Assembly (NCBI GenBank): GCA_015522385.1
Contig: WAMJ01000140.1
Span: 1 to 12,145, forward strand
Direction: 5' to 3'
Origin: Candidatus Heimdallarchaeota archaeon
GTDB lineage: Archaea > Asgardarchaeota > Heimdallarchaeia > Heimdallarchaeales > Kariarchaeaceae
DNA length: 12,145 nucleotides
Shown: piece after piece, positions 1 through 5,948 of the stretch
How positions within the stretch are numbered: position 1 is the first letter of the stretch
How the letters are laid out: every line of letters begins with the position of its first letter
Position numbers and translations under genes: made by a program
Notes under the pieces: generated by a model
Told to the model about the DNA's origin: nothing
The model's database searches: none
Seen by the model: the letters and a program-made list of their open reading frames with translations, nothing else

Positions 1-1339
1 CAGCTAAGACAACCATGTCGACCTCGACCTCAAGGTCCAGTCCATAGGTCAGGATGTCCTTGGTCTTGATGGAAATCTTCCCATTAGCAGTGACCTCTGG
101 GGGCTCATCGTCGGGGTACTTGATAAAGATCACATTGTTCTCCGAGGCCTCCTTGTAGTAGGTCTCCTGCTCACCGTAGGTTCGGATATCCCTGTAAAGG
201 TCATAGATATTGATGCTGGGGAACATCTCCTTGAGCCTGTTTGCCTGCTGAAGTGTTGTGGTGCAGCATACCCTCGAGCAACCTGTGTTCAGTCTACCAT
301 TTTTAGGTTCGTGTACACCCTCTATCTGCCTACTGCCAACACAATGTATCATGGCAACACTCTTGATCTCCTTACCTTTGTAGATGAATTTCTCACCATT
401 GTAGTTGTTCAGATGCAGAATAAGCTGTGGCAGGGTCACCACGAAGGGAGATTTCTTGTATCCGAACTCTCCCTCATCAGGCTCGTAGAAGTCATGACCT
501 GTGGCCATGATGATCGTTCCGACTCTCAGCTCTGAGACATCCTCGACCTTCTCGTTGTTCACTTCGAGTGTGGCAGCGAACTTACTCTCGTCCAAGACCT
601 TCTCGTCAGTCTTGTTCAGAACCAACCTGAAGTTCCCGATTGATCCCTCTGTCTTCACAACTTCTGTATCAAGGTGGAGGAAGATGTTGGGATGGTTCAT
701 GGTTTTCTTAATTAAGGAACTGATCATCTCCTGTGCATCCACCTCAACTGGAAAGACCCTGTCCAGCTCTAGCAGGTGTCCTCCTAAGACTGGTGCCTTC
801 TCAATGAGGTGAACGGGAATGTCTCTGTCCGCAAGGTCCAGTGCAGCAGTCATACCACTTACCCCTCCTCCAATTACAGCAGCCTTCTGTATCATTTGCT
901 TGACAATTGGGTTGAGAGGGTCCTGCTTGAGGACGGCAGCGATCCCTCCTCGGATCAGGTGGTACGCCTTCTCTGTAGCCTCGTCGGGATGGTGGGAGTG
1001 TACCCACGACACCTGCTCTCTGATGTTTACATGCTTGTACTGGAATGGGTTCAAGCCGGCGTCTGACACAACTCTCTGAAAGGTCATCTCATGCAATCTT
1101 GGAGAGCATGAAGCGACAATTACATGATCGAGGTTATTTGCTTTCACGTCGTCCGCAATCATCTTCTGACCCGGATCCGAGCACATAAAGATGAAGTCCT
1201 TTGATACAGTAACCTCCGGAAGCTTGGCTATCTCCTCAGCTACCTTTGCCGTGTCGACGACATCAGAGATATTACCGCCGCAGTGGCAGATGTAAACACC
1301 TACTCGTGGCTTTTTCTCTCCATTTGTTTTGTTTTCCAT
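1..1339 (-). CDS. HdrA-like FAD/iron-sulfur protein with HdrA N-terminal domain (3' end cut by window edge)
   Basis: The visible 446 residues belong to the heterodisulfide reductase subunit A family, cytoplasmic flavoproteins that pass or bifurcate electrons between iron-sulfur partners. The HdrA N-terminal domain is present, with Cys18 and Cys20 (ICHCGGNI), Cys53 (MCSDPGQ) and Cys78 (ASCSPRLHE), positions that fit the extra cluster of this domain. A Rossmann FAD motif GGGVSG lies at 157-162, followed by HCVGSR (Cys333) and CSRVCC (354-359), both typical of HdrA. The usual TLDCSACxLTPKM stretch after the FAD motif is missing; here the sequence reads FPVEVDAQEM. The ferredoxin insert seen in canonical HdrA at this point is also absent. 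The start is the ATG right after the TAA of the neighbour, with AGGAGGGA upstream inside the neighbour's last codons, so translation is coupled. The C-terminus is outside the window; a QmoB-like ferredoxin/MvhD tail is possible but unseen. Confidence 0.9.
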   Translation of the reverse strand, partial: MENKTNGEKKPRVGVYICHCGGNISDVVDTAKVAEEIAKLPEVTVSKDFIFMCSDPGQKMIADDVKANNLDHVIVASCSPRLHEMTFQRVVSDAGLNPFQYKHVNIREQVSWVHSHHPDEATEKAYHLIRGGIAAVLKQDPLNPIVKQMIQKAAVIGGGVSGMTAALDLADRDIPVHLIEKAPVLGGHLLELDRVFPVEVDAQEMISSLIKKTMNHPNIFLHLDTEVVKTEGSIGNFRLVLNKTDEKVLDESKFAATLEVNNEKVEDVSELRVGTIIMATGHDFYEPDEGEFGYKKSPFVVTLPQLILHLNNYNGEKFIYKGKEIKSVAMIHCVGSRQIEGVHEPKNGRLNTGCSRVCCTTTLQQANRLKEMFPSINIYDLYRDIRTYGEQETYYKEASENNVIFIKYPDDEPPEVTANGKISIKTKDILTYGLDLEVEVDMVVLA

Positions 1340-1340
1340 C

Positions 1341-2684
1341 TTACTTCCCTCCTATTACCGACGGTGCTATCGGGAGATATTGCACGTCGTACTCCTCCCT
1401 CAGACCACCGCTGAGCCACACCGCAACCTTACCAGCGACGGAGCTCCCGGAGTTGATTGAATCTACTATGTCCTTGGGGCCAGTCGCTGTTCCTACCGCA
1501 AACACACCTGGAATGGAGGTCAGACCTGGTTCTGTAGCGAATCTGATCTCCTTGATGAAGCCGTCAGGATTCAGTTGGACAGGGACGATCGCTGACATCT
1601 CCTGGTTCCACTGGGGAACCACACCTAGGGACAGTACCGCAAGGTCATGCGTGAAGGTCTTCAGACCTCCATCCTCACCGAACTGCTCTACGTGGAAGAT
1701 CAGGTCCTTGGTCTCAGGATCCTCCTCAATCTTGGCGACCTTTCCCTTCACGAAATTCACTCCCATGGCTCGGGCCTCCTCGAAGAACTCCTCGTGCCCT
1801 TTGCCAAAGGTTCGCATATCCATGTAGTAGATGGTTATGTCCGCTAGTGGCACCGCTGCACTAAGTAGCATCGCCTGCTTTACCGCGAACATACAACAAA
1901 TAGCTGAACAGTAGGGCACTCCTATCGTAGCATCCCGTGAACCTGCGCACTGCACGTATGCAATACTCCAAGGTATCTTTCCATCAGAAGGTCTAAACAC
2001 ACCTCCTGCAGGGCCAGTGGGAGCTAGTAATCTCTCCATCTGCTTACCGGTGATGACATTCTTTATCGAGCCACCACCGAATTTCTCCTTGATTATCGGC
2101 GTCTCGTGGAACCCTGTAGCAATGACTATTGAGTCAACCACAACGGTGATCAACTCGTCTCTCATCGAGAAATCGATGGCCTCTGTCGGGCAGGCATTCG
2201 CACACTTCCCACAGAAGATGCAGTTGTCTATATCCAATGCTGCCTTCTGGGGGAGAGCAGTAGCGAATGGAACGCCAATTGCCTTCTTGTACCCCATGCC
2301 CTCGTCATACCCAGTGTCCACTGCGACGACAGGGCAGGCCTCTGCGCATTCATTGCAACCGGTACACATGCTCTCATGGACGAATCTCGCTTTCTGCAAG
2401 AGTATGACCTCAAATTTTCCGTCTTCTCTCTGCTTGTAATTGTGGATCTCGCACAATGTCTTTACATCGACATTGTCGTGATGGAAGGCAGATGACATCT
2501 TCGGTGTTGTGATACATGAAGCACAGTCGAGGGTCGGGAATACCTTGCTCAGCTGGATCATCGTACCTCCGATGGATGCCTGCTTGTCGATCATAAGGAC
2601 CTTATATCCCATGTCTCCAAGATCTATGGCAGTCTGCATCCCTGCGATACCACTTCCTATTATCAATGTTGAATAATCACTCAT
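1341..2684 (-). CDS. Short HdrA-like flavoprotein with two [4Fe-4S] ferredoxin motifs
   Basis: This 447-residue HdrA-family protein has no N-terminal HdrA domain (canonical HdrA is near 650 residues). In order, it shows an FAD motif GSGIAG (10-15), GGTMIQLSKVFPTLDC with Cys54 and Cys57 (the HdrA DCxxC element), two ferredoxin motifs CTGCNECAEACP (107-118) and CIFCGKCANACP (155-166), CAGSRD with Cys246, and YCSAICC (258-264). Near the C-terminus GVFAVGTATGPKDI is the FAD-binding closure usual in HdrA and thioredoxin-reductase-like folds. It should bind FAD and at least two [4Fe-4S] clusters and act in the cytoplasm as an electron-transfer hub. The ATG at 2684 is chosen over a start 18 codons upstream because it has GAGGAG in front and begins directly with the Rossmann strand. 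It follows the MvhD-like gene by 16 bases and precedes the second HdrA-like gene by one base, so the two probably form a heteromer, as QmoA and QmoB do in sulfate reducers (an analogy, not an assignment). Confidence 0.92.
   Translation of the reverse strand: MSDYSTLIIGSGIAGMQTAIDLGDMGYKVLMIDKQASIGGTMIQLSKVFPTLDCASCITTPKMSSAFHHDNVDVKTLCEIHNYKQREDGKFEVILLQKARFVHESMCTGCNECAEACPVVAVDTGYDEGMGYKKAIGVPFATALPQKAALDIDNCIFCGKCANACPTEAIDFSMRDELITVVVDSIVIATGFHETPIIKEKFGGGSIKNVITGKQMERLLAPTGPAGGVFRPSDGKIPWSIAYVQCAGSRDATIGVPYCSAICCMFAVKQAMLLSAAVPLADITIYYMDMRTFGKGHEEFFEEARAMGVNFVKGKVAKIEEDPETKDLIFHVEQFGEDGGLKTFTHDLAVLSLGVVPQWNQEMSAIVPVQLNPDGFIKEIRFATEPGLTSIPGVFAVGTATGPKDIVDSINSGSSVAGKVAVWLSGGLREEYDVQYLPIAPSVIGGK
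1346..1353 (-). promoter_or_regulatory. Shine-Dalgarno of the N-domain HdrA-like gene
   Basis: On the minus strand AGGAGGGA lies six bases before the ATG at 1339 and overlaps the last codons (GGA GGG AAG TAA) of the upstream gene. It fixes the start and shows coupling to the preceding HdrA-like gene. Confidence 0.75.
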
Positions 2685-2696
2685 ATTGTTCTCACG

Positions 2697-2702
2697 CTCC
2701 TC
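2697..2702 (-). promoter_or_regulatory. Shine-Dalgarno of the short HdrA-like gene
   Basis: GAGGAG on the minus strand overlaps the TGA stop of the MvhD-like gene and sits 12 bases before ATG 2684. It supports that start rather than the upstream in-frame ATG at 2738, which has no such site and would overlap the MvhD-like gene. Confidence 0.6.
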
Positions 2703-3141
2703 AGCTAACCGCCTCAAGCTCGGGTGTCTTAGGTGCATTCTTGACCTCCTCCATGAAGGTCTTCAACTCGTGTACAAAGTGGTCTGCACACACGGTGCAG
2801 ATGGCACTGGGCTTAATCCTTGAGTAGTGAATGCCAAGTTTTTTCATCTCTGCTACGGTGTCACCTATCCTCTTCGATAACTTCTCGAAGGTGCCTTTGT
2901 ACGGACTGTCAGTTCCGCACGAGGCGATGTAGATGCCGTCGTATCCCATCTTGAAAGCGTCAATGTAGAAACTCACTGGAAAAATGACGGGATCAAGAAC
3001 GTTGACAACGTAGGTTGACGCGGGATACTCGAGGTGCTTTTGTCCCGCATTGTCGACTCCTGGATAGGAGCACGCTGTCGTTGTCAGAATAAGTATCTTT
3101 GGGGAATCTTTATCGGTACTAATAGTATCACAACCTGTCAA
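2701..3141 (-). CDS. MvhD/FlpD-like hydrogenase iron-sulfur (delta) subunit with altered cysteines
   Basis: This 146-residue protein matches the pattern of the MvhD/FlpD family, small [2Fe-2S] proteins that hand electrons to HdrA. The cues are KILILTTTACSYPGVDNAG (15-33), the LEYP stretch (37-40), DAFKMGYDGIYIASCG (61-76) and a C-terminal helical part. The family's cysteines are largely changed. The usual CxxWCSYxGAD has become TTACSYPGVD with only Cys24, and the usual GCxxGDCHY has become SCGTDSPY with only Cys75. A new CTVC pair (115-118) lies where canonical members have an ISAxEG-like segment. Cluster binding is therefore uncertain. It sits between the tusA-like gene and the HdrA-like gene, as expected for an HdrA partner. 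The only reasonable start after the tusA stop is TTG at 3141, without a clear Shine-Dalgarno; no in-frame ATG or GTG precedes the conserved core, so the start is provisional. Confidence 0.82.
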   Translation of the reverse strand: MTGCDTISTDKDSPKILILTTTACSYPGVDNAGQKHLEYPASTYVVNVLDPVIFPVSFYIDAFKMGYDGIYIASCGTDSPYKGTFEKLSKRIGDTVAEMKKLGIHYSRIKPSAICTVCADHFVHELKTFMEEVKNAPKTPELEAVS

Positions 3142-3162
3142 TTGTTTGGATGTGCTGACTGT

Positions 3163-3411
3163 CTATTTCTTCCTCTTGATGAACAATCTCGAATATCCCT
3201 CTTCCTCGATGATACCGAGGAACTCGTGTCCTACTCTCTTGACCCAGATGGGGAGATCGTTCTTTGTACCGGGATCATTGGAGATCACTTCGAGTACCTC
3301 GCCAACTTTCACCTTGCCGATACCCTTCTTGGCCTCAAGTATTGGTCCAGGGCAGGAGCTGCCCCTTGCGTCGATCACTTTTGTGGGTGTTATGGATGCT
3401 AATTCACTCAT
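3163..3411 (-). CDS. tusA: TusA-like sulfur carrier protein
   Basis: This 82-residue protein has the TusA/SirA/YeeD fold signature: a short strand VIDARG, then SSCPGPILEAKKGI with Cys20 in the CPxP helix start, then VKVGEVLEVISNDPGTKNDLPIWVKRVGHEFLGI. In this family the cysteine carries a persulfide and hands sulfur to partners in thiolation or in dissimilatory sulfur pathways. Linkage to MvhD- and HdrA-like genes suggests the second kind here, with the HdrA-type complex as donor or acceptor of electrons. ATG 3411 has GGTGAG seven bases upstream and gives the family's normal size; an in-frame extension to 3492 is rejected because it is unlike TusA and covers a probable control site. It is the first gene of the operon, 21 bases ahead of the MvhD-like gene. 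Confidence 0.93.
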   Translation of the reverse strand: MSELASITPTKVIDARGSSCPGPILEAKKGIGKVKVGEVLEVISNDPGTKNDLPIWVKRVGHEFLGIIEEEGYSRLFIKRKK

Positions 3412-3418
3412 TTTGTTA

Positions 3419-3424
3419 CTCACC
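3419..3424 (-). promoter_or_regulatory. Shine-Dalgarno of tusA-like gene
   Basis: GGTGAG on the minus strand, seven bases before ATG 3411, matches the GGTGA part of the archaeal 16S anti-Shine-Dalgarno complement. It shows that this first gene has a leader and is not leaderless. Confidence 0.55.
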
Positions 3425-3455
3425 TTACTCAACACAGAAGTACCGGTCCATTTGG

Positions 3456-3478
3456 GTTGATACAAGTGTGTTATCAAC
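3456..3478. repeat. Inverted repeat GTTGATA-N9-TATCAAC in the tusA leader or promoter
   Basis: Two perfect 7-base arms are separated by nine bases. The right part (3464-3478) also repeats as AAGTGTGTTAT(C/T)AAC at 3876-3890, 14 of 15 bases identical. The site lies 45-67 bases upstream of the tusA start, near where transcription could begin, so it may be a secondary operator. No binding is proven. Confidence 0.4.
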
Positions 3479-3482
3479 AACA

Positions 3483-3490
3483 TATTTCTC
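3483..3490 (-). promoter_or_regulatory. Possible TATA element of the tusA-Hdr operon
   Basis: Read on the minus strand, GAGAAATATGTT offers a weak TATA-like AAATATGT. A start of transcription about 26 bases on would fall near 3460 and leave a leader of roughly 50 bases with the GGTGAG site. Other AT-rich stretches in the region are possible, so this is a guess. Confidence 0.25.
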
Positions 3491-3498
3491 ATAGTGAG

Positions 3499-3519
3499 TT
3501 ATTAACTCTTCGTTAATGT
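3499..3519. promoter_or_regulatory. Candidate operator dyad, tusA side
   Basis: TTATTAAC, five bases, then GTTAATGT; 14 of 16 half-site positions equal the perfect dyad at 4975-4995, with the same spacer length. The left arm lies inside a separate 13-base palindrome GAGTTA-T-TAACTC (3496-3508). The site is 88-108 bases upstream of the tusA start codon, nearly the same distance as the copy upstream of the NifX-like pair. Confidence 0.55.
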
Positions 3520-3828
3520 AATTGGAAAATAGAAAATAATTAGAAATATTTGAGCATTCATATGAAAAAGTGAGTTATTACTGAATAAAAGCTAATATTA
3601 TATATTGTTATTGTGCACATGTATATTGTATTCGAATGGGTTGTTACGAGGTGCTGATAATAATTGTCTGGTGGTGGTGCGAATATCGTATTTCTCTATG
3701 CAAGGTGATTAACTAAAACTTAACAATTGTATATGGGGTTCCTTAGATTTCTATATCGATGTATGCAATCTCTTCCTAATCAAACGGTTATCCTAACATC
3801 AATTAATTAGGATCTATAGGTATTACTA

Positions 3829-3836
3829 GATATATC
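3829..3836 (+). promoter_or_regulatory. Probable TATA element of the regulator gene
   Basis: GATATATC lies in an AT-rich stretch. Archaeal transcription would begin about 26 bases on, near 3858, giving a leader of about 40 bases before ATG 3897 and placing the dyad at 3883-3900 in the 5' leader. Confidence 0.4.
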
Positions 3837-3882
3837 TATTCCGAACCCCTACTCTTGGTCGATAGATTAAAATTGAAGTGTG

Positions 3883-3900
3883 TTATTAACAGGTTAATGA
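3883..3900. promoter_or_regulatory. Candidate operator dyad over the regulator start codon
   Basis: TTATTAAC, two bases, then GTTAATGA. The left half is identical to the left halves at 3499 and 4975, and the right half keeps GTTAAT. The spacer is three bases shorter than in the other two copies. The right half contains the ATG of the regulator, so binding here would favour autorepression if it happens. Confidence 0.45.
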
Positions 3901-4631
3901 CCGATGGTGAACATCAGGTAATATGCAGTATTGAGCACCCATTCTTCGATGTGATCAGCAACTCCACCAGGCGACAGGTAATGCGGCTAATAGCCTGTGA
4001 GCACAATTATGGAAACAGAATTGCAAACATCCTGAATCTGTCCACACCCGCCATCCACCGGCACTTGAAGTTCCTTGAAGGTAATGAGTCCAATCCACTG
4101 CCAATCATCAGATCTTCGATGAAAACCAAGGAGAGCTACTCTGGAAAGAAAGGGGGTGAGGCGACGTTGTATGAAATGAGCGCAACTCTCGGACTCTTCT
4201 ATATAGTCATGCCAAATTACGTCCATAGTCACATACTGGGACCCTCGGGGCAAGAAGGTATGGAGGAAGAGATACCCGAAAACCTCAAGAGTCTAAGGGC
4301 CAAGCTCCCTACTGGTGCAGAGGGGGAGAACCTTGCAAAAAGAATCTCATACTACAACCTGACACAGTCGGTTGCGGAGTCCAACAGGAGAATCCTCGAA
4401 CTTGAGATGGCGTTGATGGACGAGATGAAGAAAAAGGATCAATTGATGAAGGAGGTCGATGATATTCTGATGGGTGAACCAGATCTGGAGTACAACGACA
4501 GGGTGATTTTACGCGCAATAACCTGTCTGGGGGAGAAGTGCTCCAGCAACCTCACGCACCTCATGAACCTCAACTATTCGTTACTCTCGGACTATGTCTC
4601 TTCGCTTCGAGCCAGGAATTGGGTTGAGTAG
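3897..4631 (+). CDS. ArsR-like transcriptional regulator with two winged-helix domains
   Basis: This 244-residue protein has an N-terminal ArsR-like winged helix (about 15-62): HPFFDVISNSTRRQVMRLIA, then NRIANILNLSTPAIHRHLKFLE as helix-turn-helix and recognition helix. A less clear middle part follows, then a charged coiled-coil-like helix (about 155-192, LTQSVAESNRRILELEMALMDEMKKK) and a second winged-helix-like end (about 198-243, RVILRAITCLGEKCSSNLTHLMNLNYSLLSDYVSSLRARNW). Cysteines at 10, 34, 210 and 215 could sense thiol, persulfide or metal; that is inference. The position next to the tusA-Hdr operon, and the shared dyads upstream of that operon, this gene and the NifX-like pair, suggest it controls all three. 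Start: TTG at 3855 is also in frame, but ATG 3897 fits the TATA spacing and leaves out 14 residues unlike the family. No strong Shine-Dalgarno is seen. Confidence 0.82.
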   Translation: MTDGEHQVICSIEHPFFDVISNSTRRQVMRLIACEHNYGNRIANILNLSTPAIHRHLKFLEGNESNPLPIIRSSMKTKESYSGKKGGEATLYEMSATLGLFYIVMPNYVHSHILGPSGQEGMEEEIPENLKSLRAKLPTGAEGENLAKRISYYNLTQSVAESNRRILELEMALMDEMKKKDQLMKEVDDILMGEPDLEYNDRVILRAITCLGEKCSSNLTHLMNLNYSLLSDYVSSLRARNWVE

Positions 4632-4974
4632 GGTTCTCTAAACTATTCAAACTATCTCCAAGGATGGTATAAACTACCTAATTGATTGTTTCTTACCAGA
4701 AATTTACGCTACGGGGTATTTCTGTATGTTGACGCAGGTATGATTCCCATAATTTTCAACTTCCCGGGTCTACATTTTCATTATATGGATATTGCAACAT
4801 TCTTTACTTAGTCCTCAATGCTTTCTACACTGTCGTATCGTACTATCTGCAAGGTAGCATTTATAGAATTCTCATATTTTGGAAATATTGGTCTGGGGGC
4901 TTAGTAGTTTTCATTTTTTAAAATTAAACTTGTGTAGTGTTCCTCTAGGGTCCAAATTTGTTGATCACTACATA

Positions 4975-4995
4975 TTATTAACACAATGTTAATAA
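4975..4995. promoter_or_regulatory. Perfect operator dyad upstream of the NifX-like pair
   Basis: TTATTAAC, five bases (ACAAT), GTTAATAA is a perfect inverted repeat with 8-base arms. It lies 83-103 bases upstream of ATG 5078 and partly overlaps the TATA-like ACATATTA at 4970-4977. It is the best copy of the motif shared with 3499-3519 and 3883-3900. Confidence 0.6.
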
Positions 4996-5063
4996 CCTAG
5001 TGTGTTGTATGGTAGTATGAGAAGCAACTTGTGCTTGCTCGACAAGGACATTGCTCCCCAGAA

Positions 5064-5069
5064 AGGTGA
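5064..5069 (+). promoter_or_regulatory. Shine-Dalgarno of first NifX-like gene
   Basis: AGGTGA lies eight bases before ATG 5078. It decides against the in-frame TTG at 5051, which would add nine residues in front of the conserved MKVLIPTN start. Confidence 0.7.
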
Positions 5070-5077
5070 AAGAAAAG

Positions 5078-5470
5078 ATGAAAGTCCTGATACCAACCAA
5101 TGATAAACACCCGACAATGAACAGTTCACCGAACCAGATGATGGGAACATCTTCTGCTTTCGTGATCTATGACACGAACACCGATGAGATGTTTGTATTC
5201 GAGAATGCCTACTTGGACAAGAAGGAGTGCCACCTCTCGGATGACCTCAAGGATCTTGGAATCGACGCAATCGTCGCGGCAAATGTGTGCAGCCCTTGCC
5301 ACGGGAATCTCCTGGAGAGAGGCATCGACGTGTGGAAAGACGACGGGAGTGTCTCTATCAGGGAGGTAGTTAACAAATTCGTCATAGGAGGACTCTTCCT
5401 AATGACCGAAGCATCACCCTGTAGGTGTCCACGACACTCAGCCGTCGTGGAAGTGCCTGCATTGTACTAA
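5078..5470 (+). CDS. NifX-like protein (dinitrogenase iron-molybdenum cofactor domain), cysteine-rich, copy 1
   Basis: This 130-residue protein starts with MKVLIPTND and continues with AFVIYDTNTDEMFVFEN, LKDLGIDAIVAANV, LLERGIDVW and a final IREVVNKFVIGGLF. That is the order of strands and helices of the small NifX/NafY/NifB-C-terminal family that binds iron-sulfur or iron-molybdenum precursors. Unlike typical members, it has Cys51-His52, a CSPC motif at 71-74 where the family has a GGxGPxA-like loop, and an SPCRCPRH tail (Cys115, Cys117, His120). These could bind an iron-sulfur cluster or metal. No nitrogenase gene is in view, so a role in nitrogen fixation is not supported; linkage to a TusA/Hdr operon through a shared control site suggests cluster or sulfur handling there. 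It is followed after 17 bases by its paralogue. Confidence 0.85.
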   Translation: MKVLIPTNDKHPTMNSSPNQMMGTSSAFVIYDTNTDEMFVFENAYLDKKECHLSDDLKDLGIDAIVAANVCSPCHGNLLERGIDVWKDDGSVSIREVVNKFVIGGLFLMTEASPCRCPRHSAVVEVPALY

Positions 5471-5477
5471 AGGAGGT
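5471..5477 (+). promoter_or_regulatory. Shine-Dalgarno of second NifX-like gene
   Basis: AGGAGGT directly follows the TAA of the first copy and lies ten bases before ATG 5488. It fixes the start and shows that the pair is read as one transcript. Confidence 0.8.
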
Positions 5478-5487
5478 AAATAACAAT

Positions 5488-5889
5488 ATGAAGATCGCAA
5501 TACCCACAACAGAAAATAACCCAACTCTCAGCTCTGCTCCCAACAAATTGATGGGGACAGCAAAAGCTATCGTTATCTACGACACCAACCTCGACAAGTT
5601 CGAGGTATTCGAGAACATCTACCTCGACAAGGATGACTGCCATCTCTCAAGGGATCTGAAGAACCTTGGTGTAGACGCGGTTGTCGCATTTGAGGTATGC
5701 AGTCCCTGCTTTGATAATCTCAGGCACATGGGCATCGATGTCTGGAAGGACGACGGGAGTGCAACCATCAGGGAGGCTTACCAGAAGTTCGTCATTGGAG
5801 GACTCTTCCTCAAGACAAAGCCTTCCACTTGTCATTGCCCCAAGCACAAGACTATCATGGCAGAAGCGGATACTATAGCTCAGGATTAA
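5488..5889 (+). CDS. NifX-like protein, cysteine-rich, copy 2
   Basis: This 133-residue paralogue of the preceding gene aligns without gaps and has about two thirds identical residues over the first 120 positions. All unusual ligand-type residues are kept at the same numbers: Cys51-His52, CSPC (71-74), and Cys115, Cys117 and His120 in STCHCPKH. The conserved core also includes FENxYLDK, GIDVWKDDGS and KFVIGGLFL. Conservation of the cysteines while neighbouring positions vary (for example RHSAVVEV against KHKTIMAE) suggests they are functional. The two copies may form a heterodimer, or one may store and the other transfer a cluster; both ideas are inference. The gene is last in its unit and is followed by a G/C-rich hairpin and the convergent phosphatase gene. 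Confidence 0.85.
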   Translation: MKIAIPTTENNPTLSSAPNKLMGTAKAIVIYDTNLDKFEVFENIYLDKDDCHLSRDLKNLGVDAVVAFEVCSPCFDNLRHMGIDVWKDDGSATIREAYQKFVIGGLFLKTKPSTCHCPKHKTIMAEADTIAQD

Positions 5890-5921
5890 ACACAACTTAT
5901 CAGTCATTGCTTCACCCTAGT

Positions 5922-5946
5922 GGAGGAGGGGGATTCCCCTCCCTCC
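5922..5946. terminator. G/C-rich hairpin between convergent genes
   Basis: GGAGGAGGGG pairs with CCCCTCCCTCC around a loop of about four bases, with one bulged C. It occupies nearly all of the 59-base space between the stops of the NifX-like gene and the phosphatase gene, so it could shape the 3' ends of both transcripts. No T-run follows, and archaeal termination mostly relies on T-runs, so the terminator call is tentative. Confidence 0.4.
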
Positions 5947-5948
5947 AT

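Larger units (their letters stand above)
3412..3896. other. AT-rich divergent intergenic region between tusA operon and regulator
   Basis: These 485 bases are much richer in A and T than the flanking genes and carry no convincing open frame. They hold the dyad at 3499-3519, the inverted repeat at 3456-3478, a 12-base direct repeat AGTGAGTTATTA (3493-3504 and 3569-3580), a TATA-like element for the regulator, and part of its dyad. The middle (about 3600-3780) shows nothing I can name. Confidence 0.6.
4632..5077. other. Gene-free region between regulator and NifX-like pair
   Basis: In these 446 AT-rich bases I find no supported open frame, no tRNA-like fold and no repeat besides the dyad at 4975-4995. 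The T-rich stretch near 4908-4918 could end transcription of the regulator. The last 100 bases hold the promoter and leader of the first NifX-like gene. Confidence 0.55.

Noticed and set aside
1246..2439. Plus-strand open frames (1246-1827 and 2017-2439) opposite the HdrA-like genes
   Set aside because: They are antisense to convincing HdrA-family coding sequence, have unlikely composition rich in Ser, Pro and Thr, and have no start signals.
2685..2738. An 18-residue N-terminal extension of the short HdrA-like protein
   Set aside because: It would overlap the MvhD-like gene, has no Shine-Dalgarno, and the family begins directly at the Rossmann strand after ATG 2684.
3412..3492. A 27-residue extension of the TusA-like protein
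   Set aside because: TusA proteins are about 80 residues; ATG 3411 has a Shine-Dalgarno, and the extension covers an inverted repeat and probable promoter.
3493..3580. Direct repeat AGTGAGTTATTA (two copies, 76 bases apart) as a CRISPR-like or mobile-element trace
   Set aside because: There are only two 12-base copies in AT-rich DNA, with no further units and no flanking transposase or cas genes.
3855..3896. TTG start for the regulator
   Set aside because: It lies close to the expected transcription start with no Shine-Dalgarno, and the extra residues are not family-like; ATG 3897 is preferred, though a leaderless TTG cannot be fully excluded.
5078..5889. Evidence for nitrogen fixation from the NifX-like pair
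   Set aside because: No nifHDKENB-like gene is in the window, and this domain occurs widely in non-fixing archaea.
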